Below are positions 7,438-9,913 of a DNA stretch of 9,913 nucleotides, in pieces. Under the pieces are notes generated by a model, which was given only the letters and a program-made list of their open reading frames with translations, did no database searches and was not told the DNA's origin. How positions within the stretch are numbered: the stretch's first letter is position 1; each line of letters begins with the position of its first letter. The position numbers and the translations under genes are program-made. This DNA is from Collinsella sp. (GTDB taxonomy: Bacteria > Actinomycetota > Coriobacteriia > Coriobacteriales > Coriobacteriaceae), in the NCBI GenBank assembly GCA_022720335.1, contig JAIHVJ010000059.1:1-9913 (forward strand), given 5' to 3'.

Positions 7438-8799
7438 CTACAGAATAAATCGAAGGATGTCGGAACGAAGCATATAGACAAACAGCAGCGCAAAGAGCGC
7501 GATGCCCACATAGCTCACAATCGTCTGGACCTTGAGCGGAAGCTCGCGGCCCACAATCTTTTGAATGATCTCGATGACCAGCTTGCCGCCATCGAGTGGT
7601 GGGATGGGCAGCAGGTTCATAAAGCCAAGCGAGAACGAAATGAGGGCGGCAAACGAAAGGAACGTGGCAGGACCGGCAGCAGCAGCCTGTGAGGACATAA
7701 CGCTAATACCCACGATCGAAGAAGACTGATCGAGAATCTCCATCGTATGCTGCGGCTGGAGCAGGCGCATCACGCCCTCCGCGGTCTGCACAACATAGGA
7801 GAATGACAGACGCGCCGACGTGATGGGGTCTAAACGGACCACCTGCGTAGAGGCATACACACCTAGGCGCTCGTCCTCTTTGAGCGCAACCGAGGTCGAA
7901 TGCTGCTTGCCGTCGCGCTCATACTCAATGGCGATATCGTCCTTACCGGCGGCCTTGCCGATGGCATCGTAAACGTCCATCCAGGTAGAGCACGATACTC
8001 CGTCAACCGAAAGGATCGCGTCGCCGCCCTCGATACCCGCCTTGGCGGCAATAGACCCCTCGTCAACCTGACCGATCACGTTGGTATCCATCGGCACGGT
8101 GACACCCGCAATAGAGTAGATGCTCATAAGCAGCAAAAAGCCCGTCAGGATATTGACGAGAATGCCCGCGAGCAGCATAAAGGCGCGCTTGAGAAAACCC
8201 TGGCCCAGATAGGTATGCGAACGCTCTTGCGCAAGGAACTCGGCCTCGCCGCACGGCAGCTCCCACACATCGCCCTCGGCAGTCGCATGTTCGCGATCGA
8301 AACGACGGCCATCAAAAGTGGTGTAGCCCGCCGCGTCTCGCGGCAGCGTCTGATACTTGGTGGGATAGTAGCTCGGCGAGGGCTTCTCCCCTTCCTCATA
8401 CCAAGGCGCGATAGAGCCCCAACCCAAGAGCAAGGCGCATGCCTCGAGCACAACCTCCTCGGATAGCTCGAGCTCGACAGCAAGGTCGGCCACGGTCACG
8501 CGACCATGACGATAGATAGCCGCGAGCACGCGATCGGCGCAGGAGACGTCGGTCGGATCCATACCGCAGATGGCAGCGTAGCCACCCAGCAGCAGCGGGG
8601 TCACGCCAAACTTGGTTCCAATGCGACGCGACGTGTAATGGATGTCAAAGCGGCACGGCAAGCCCAAAAAGAACTCGGTCACACGGACGCCGCAGGCACG
8701 CGCCGCCAAAAAGTGGCCGCCCTCGTGCAAAAACACGAGGACGGAAAGCATCAGCAGGCCCCAAAAGACCGATGAGAGAACGCTCAGAACAGTATCCAT
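7438..8799 (-). CDS. rseP: RseP-family site-2 (M50) intramembrane zinc metalloprotease with enlarged cytoplasmic insert
   Basis: This is a 453-residue membrane protease that cuts transmembrane segments, typically of anti-sigma factors or leftover signal peptides. Its substrate here is unknown. TM1 (about 3-24) leads into the zinc motif HEGGH (His25, Glu26, His29). TM2 lies at about 205-230, a PDZ domain at about 235-315, and the third zinc ligand Asp403 is in NLLPIPPLDGG (395-405), followed by a last TM (about 421-445). Between the membrane re-entrant segment GGYAAICGMDP and TM2 is an insert of about 115 residues (81-195). Its first part, ADRVLAAIYRHGRVTVADLA onward (88-133), looks like a winged helix-turn-helix. 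A TTG at 8814 in the same frame abuts AAGGA directly; the ATG at 8799 is 15 bases from it. Both are imperfect, and ATG is preferred. The gene lies between dxr and ispG, a common order. Confidence 0.93.
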   Translation of the reverse strand: MDTVLSVLSSVFWGLLMLSVLVFLHEGGHFLAARACGVRVTEFFLGLPCRFDIHYTSRRIGTKFGVTPLLLGGYAAICGMDPTDVSCADRVLAAIYRHGRVTVADLAVELELSEEVVLEACALLLGWGSIAPWYEEGEKPSPSYYPTKYQTLPRDAAGYTTFDGRRFDREHATAEGDVWELPCGEAEFLAQERSHTYLGQGFLKRAFMLLAGILVNILTGFLLLMSIYSIAGVTVPMDTNVIGQVDEGSIAAKAGIEGGDAILSVDGVSCSTWMDVYDAIGKAAGKDDIAIEYERDGKQHSTSVALKEDERLGVYASTQVVRLDPITSARLSFSYVVQTAEGVMRLLQPQHTMEILDQSSSIVGISVMSSQAAAAGPATFLSFAALISFSLGFMNLLPIPPLDGGKLVIEIIQKIVGRELPLKVQTIVSYVGIALFALLFVYMLRSDILRFIL

Positions 8800-8824
8800 A
8801 AAACGAAAAAGCAATCCTTATGGG

Positions 8825-9913
8825 TTAGGAACGGGTTGCGGCGAGCACCTGCGCAGCCTTTTCACGCGCCCACGCATCGATGTCGCGAAGCTGCTCAAAC
8901 GAGTCGACCGCCTGCATATCGTGGGCATCCATGCAGGATTCCACAATGCGATCGATATCGGTAAAGCTGCAGCCATCGTGCAGGAAGGCATCGACGGCGA
9001 CCTCGTTGGCGGCATTGAGCACGCACGGCATGGTGCCACCCGTCTTGCCGGCACGCTCGGCCAGTGCCAGGCAGCGGAAGGTATCCATGTCGGCAGCATC
9101 AAACGTGAGCTGCCCCAGCTCACGGAAATCGATACGAGGCGCCGGGGTATCCCAACGCTCGGGATACGAGAACGCGAACTGGATGGGAATACGCATGTCG
9201 GAAGCACCGAGATGCGCCATCACGGAGCCGTCGGCAAACTCGACCATAGAGTGAATCTTGGACTGACGCTGCACGACCACGTTAATGAAATCGAGGTCGC
9301 AGTTAAACAGATGCATGGCCTCAATGCGCTCCAGGCCCTTATTCATGAGGGTGGCGGAGTCGATGGTGATCTTAGCACCCATGGCCCACGTGGGATGTGC
9401 GAGGGCATCGGCACGCGTCACGCGATCTAGCTCGTCGCGCGTGCGGCCAAAGAACGGACCGCCCGAGCAGGTGAGCCAAATACAATGAGCCTCGCGCGGG
9501 TTCTCCCCCAGATAGCACTGGCAGATGGCGGAGTGCTCAGAGTCGACTGGAATAAGCTGGCCCGGTTGCGCCAACGGCATAAGCAAGTCGCCACCGACGA
9601 CGAGGGACTCCTTGTTGGCAAGGGCAAGGCGCTTATTTGAGGTCAAGGCCGCATGGCTCGCCTCGAGACCGGCGGCGCCCACAATAGCAACGAGCACGCA
9701 GTCGACATCGTCGCGACGCGCGAGCTCGCAAACCGCCTGCGCGCCAACGCCGAGCTTCGTTCCCTCGGGCAACTCCTGCAGCACCGCGTCATCGCCATGA
9801 TCGACAGCGGCCACGGCAACCGCCGGAACCGAGAACTCGCGGGCAGCGGCAACGAGCTCGGAGGTACTGGAGTTAACGGACAGCGCCGTCACCTGCAGGC
9901 GATCGGCATGCTG
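8825..9913 (-). CDS. dxr: 1-deoxy-D-xylulose 5-phosphate reductoisomerase, N-terminus outside the window
   Basis: Dxr (IspC) rearranges and reduces DXP to MEP with NADPH, the first committed step of the MEP isoprenoid pathway, in the cytoplasm. The frame is open to the right edge and shows 362 residues; the visible part begins QHADRLQVTALSV, so about 20-30 residues with the GSTGSIG nucleotide-binding loop lie beyond the window. Seen motifs are NKESLVVGG, the metal-binding VDSEHSAI (Asp and Glu), TCSGGPF of the substrate-binding loop, HPTWAMGAKITIDSATLMNKGLE with the third metal-binding Glu, and the C-terminal NAANEVAVDAFL helix. All active-site residues in the visible part are present. The GTG inside the frame at 9892 is internal, not a start. 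It is the first visible gene of a minus-strand operon; its stop is 25 bases before the rseP ATG. Dxr and IspG flank the protease gene, so MEP-pathway expression is probably coordinated. Confidence 0.97.
   Translation of the reverse strand, partial: QHADRLQVTALSVNSSTSELVAAAREFSVPAVAVAAVDHGDDAVLQELPEGTKLGVGAQAVCELARRDDVDCVLVAIVGAAGLEASHAALTSNKRLALANKESLVVGGDLLMPLAQPGQLIPVDSEHSAICQCYLGENPREAHCIWLTCSGGPFFGRTRDELDRVTRADALAHPTWAMGAKITIDSATLMNKGLERIEAMHLFNCDLDFINVVVQRQSKIHSMVEFADGSVMAHLGASDMRIPIQFAFSYPERWDTPAPRIDFRELGQLTFDAADMDTFRCLALAERAGKTGGTMPCVLNAANEVAVDAFLHDGCSFTDIDRIVESCMDAHDMQAVDSFEQLRDIDAWAREKAAQVLAATRS

Noticed and set aside
7425..7511. A 29-residue N-terminal extension of IspG starting at 7511
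   Set aside because: It would overlap the end of rseP by 74 bases, and its Cys/Phe-rich residues do not resemble any IspG N-terminus. The TTG at 7424 has a well-placed ribosome binding site.

Overview
The window looks like chromosomal DNA from a GC-rich anaerobic actinobacterium of the Coriobacteriia, most likely Collinsella or a close relative. This is inferred from strong C/G third-position codon bias, Shine-Dalgarno sites of the AAGGAG type, a very highly codon-optimised fermentative AdhE, and recognition of the gene families. No database search was possible, so the genus is a judgement.

Layout. Positions 1-624 (minus) hold a RAYT-type Y1/HUH transposase gene that runs off the left edge. 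A 314-base divergent intergenic region follows. It contains a predicted hairpin that buries the transposase ribosome binding site, a doubled CTGTCCC motif that could be a REP-type repeat, a pair of inverted operator-like palindromes, an extended -10 promoter and the adhE leader. Next on the plus strand are adhE (939-3587) and an APH-like phosphotransferase of unknown substrate (3677-4441), separated by a strong GC hairpin. Two hairpin terminators (4477-4518 and 4546-4589) close this plus-strand unit and the converging minus-strand unit. A 22-codon ORF with a Shine-Dalgarno-like sequence lies across the first terminator.

The right half (4620-9913, minus) is one tightly packed housekeeping operon in the order dxr (5' end outside the window), rseP-type site-2 protease, ispG, proS. 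Junction gaps are about 25, 13 and 0 bases. Dxr and IspG are MEP-pathway enzymes of isoprenoid synthesis, the S2P is a membrane protease, and ProS charges tRNA-Pro.

There is no tRNA, rRNA, CRISPR array, phage or defence island. The most interesting signals are the sequestered ribosome binding site of the transposase, the paired operators before adhE, and a roughly 115-residue insert with a winged-helix-like stretch inside the site-2 protease. The window otherwise looks like ordinary core genome.
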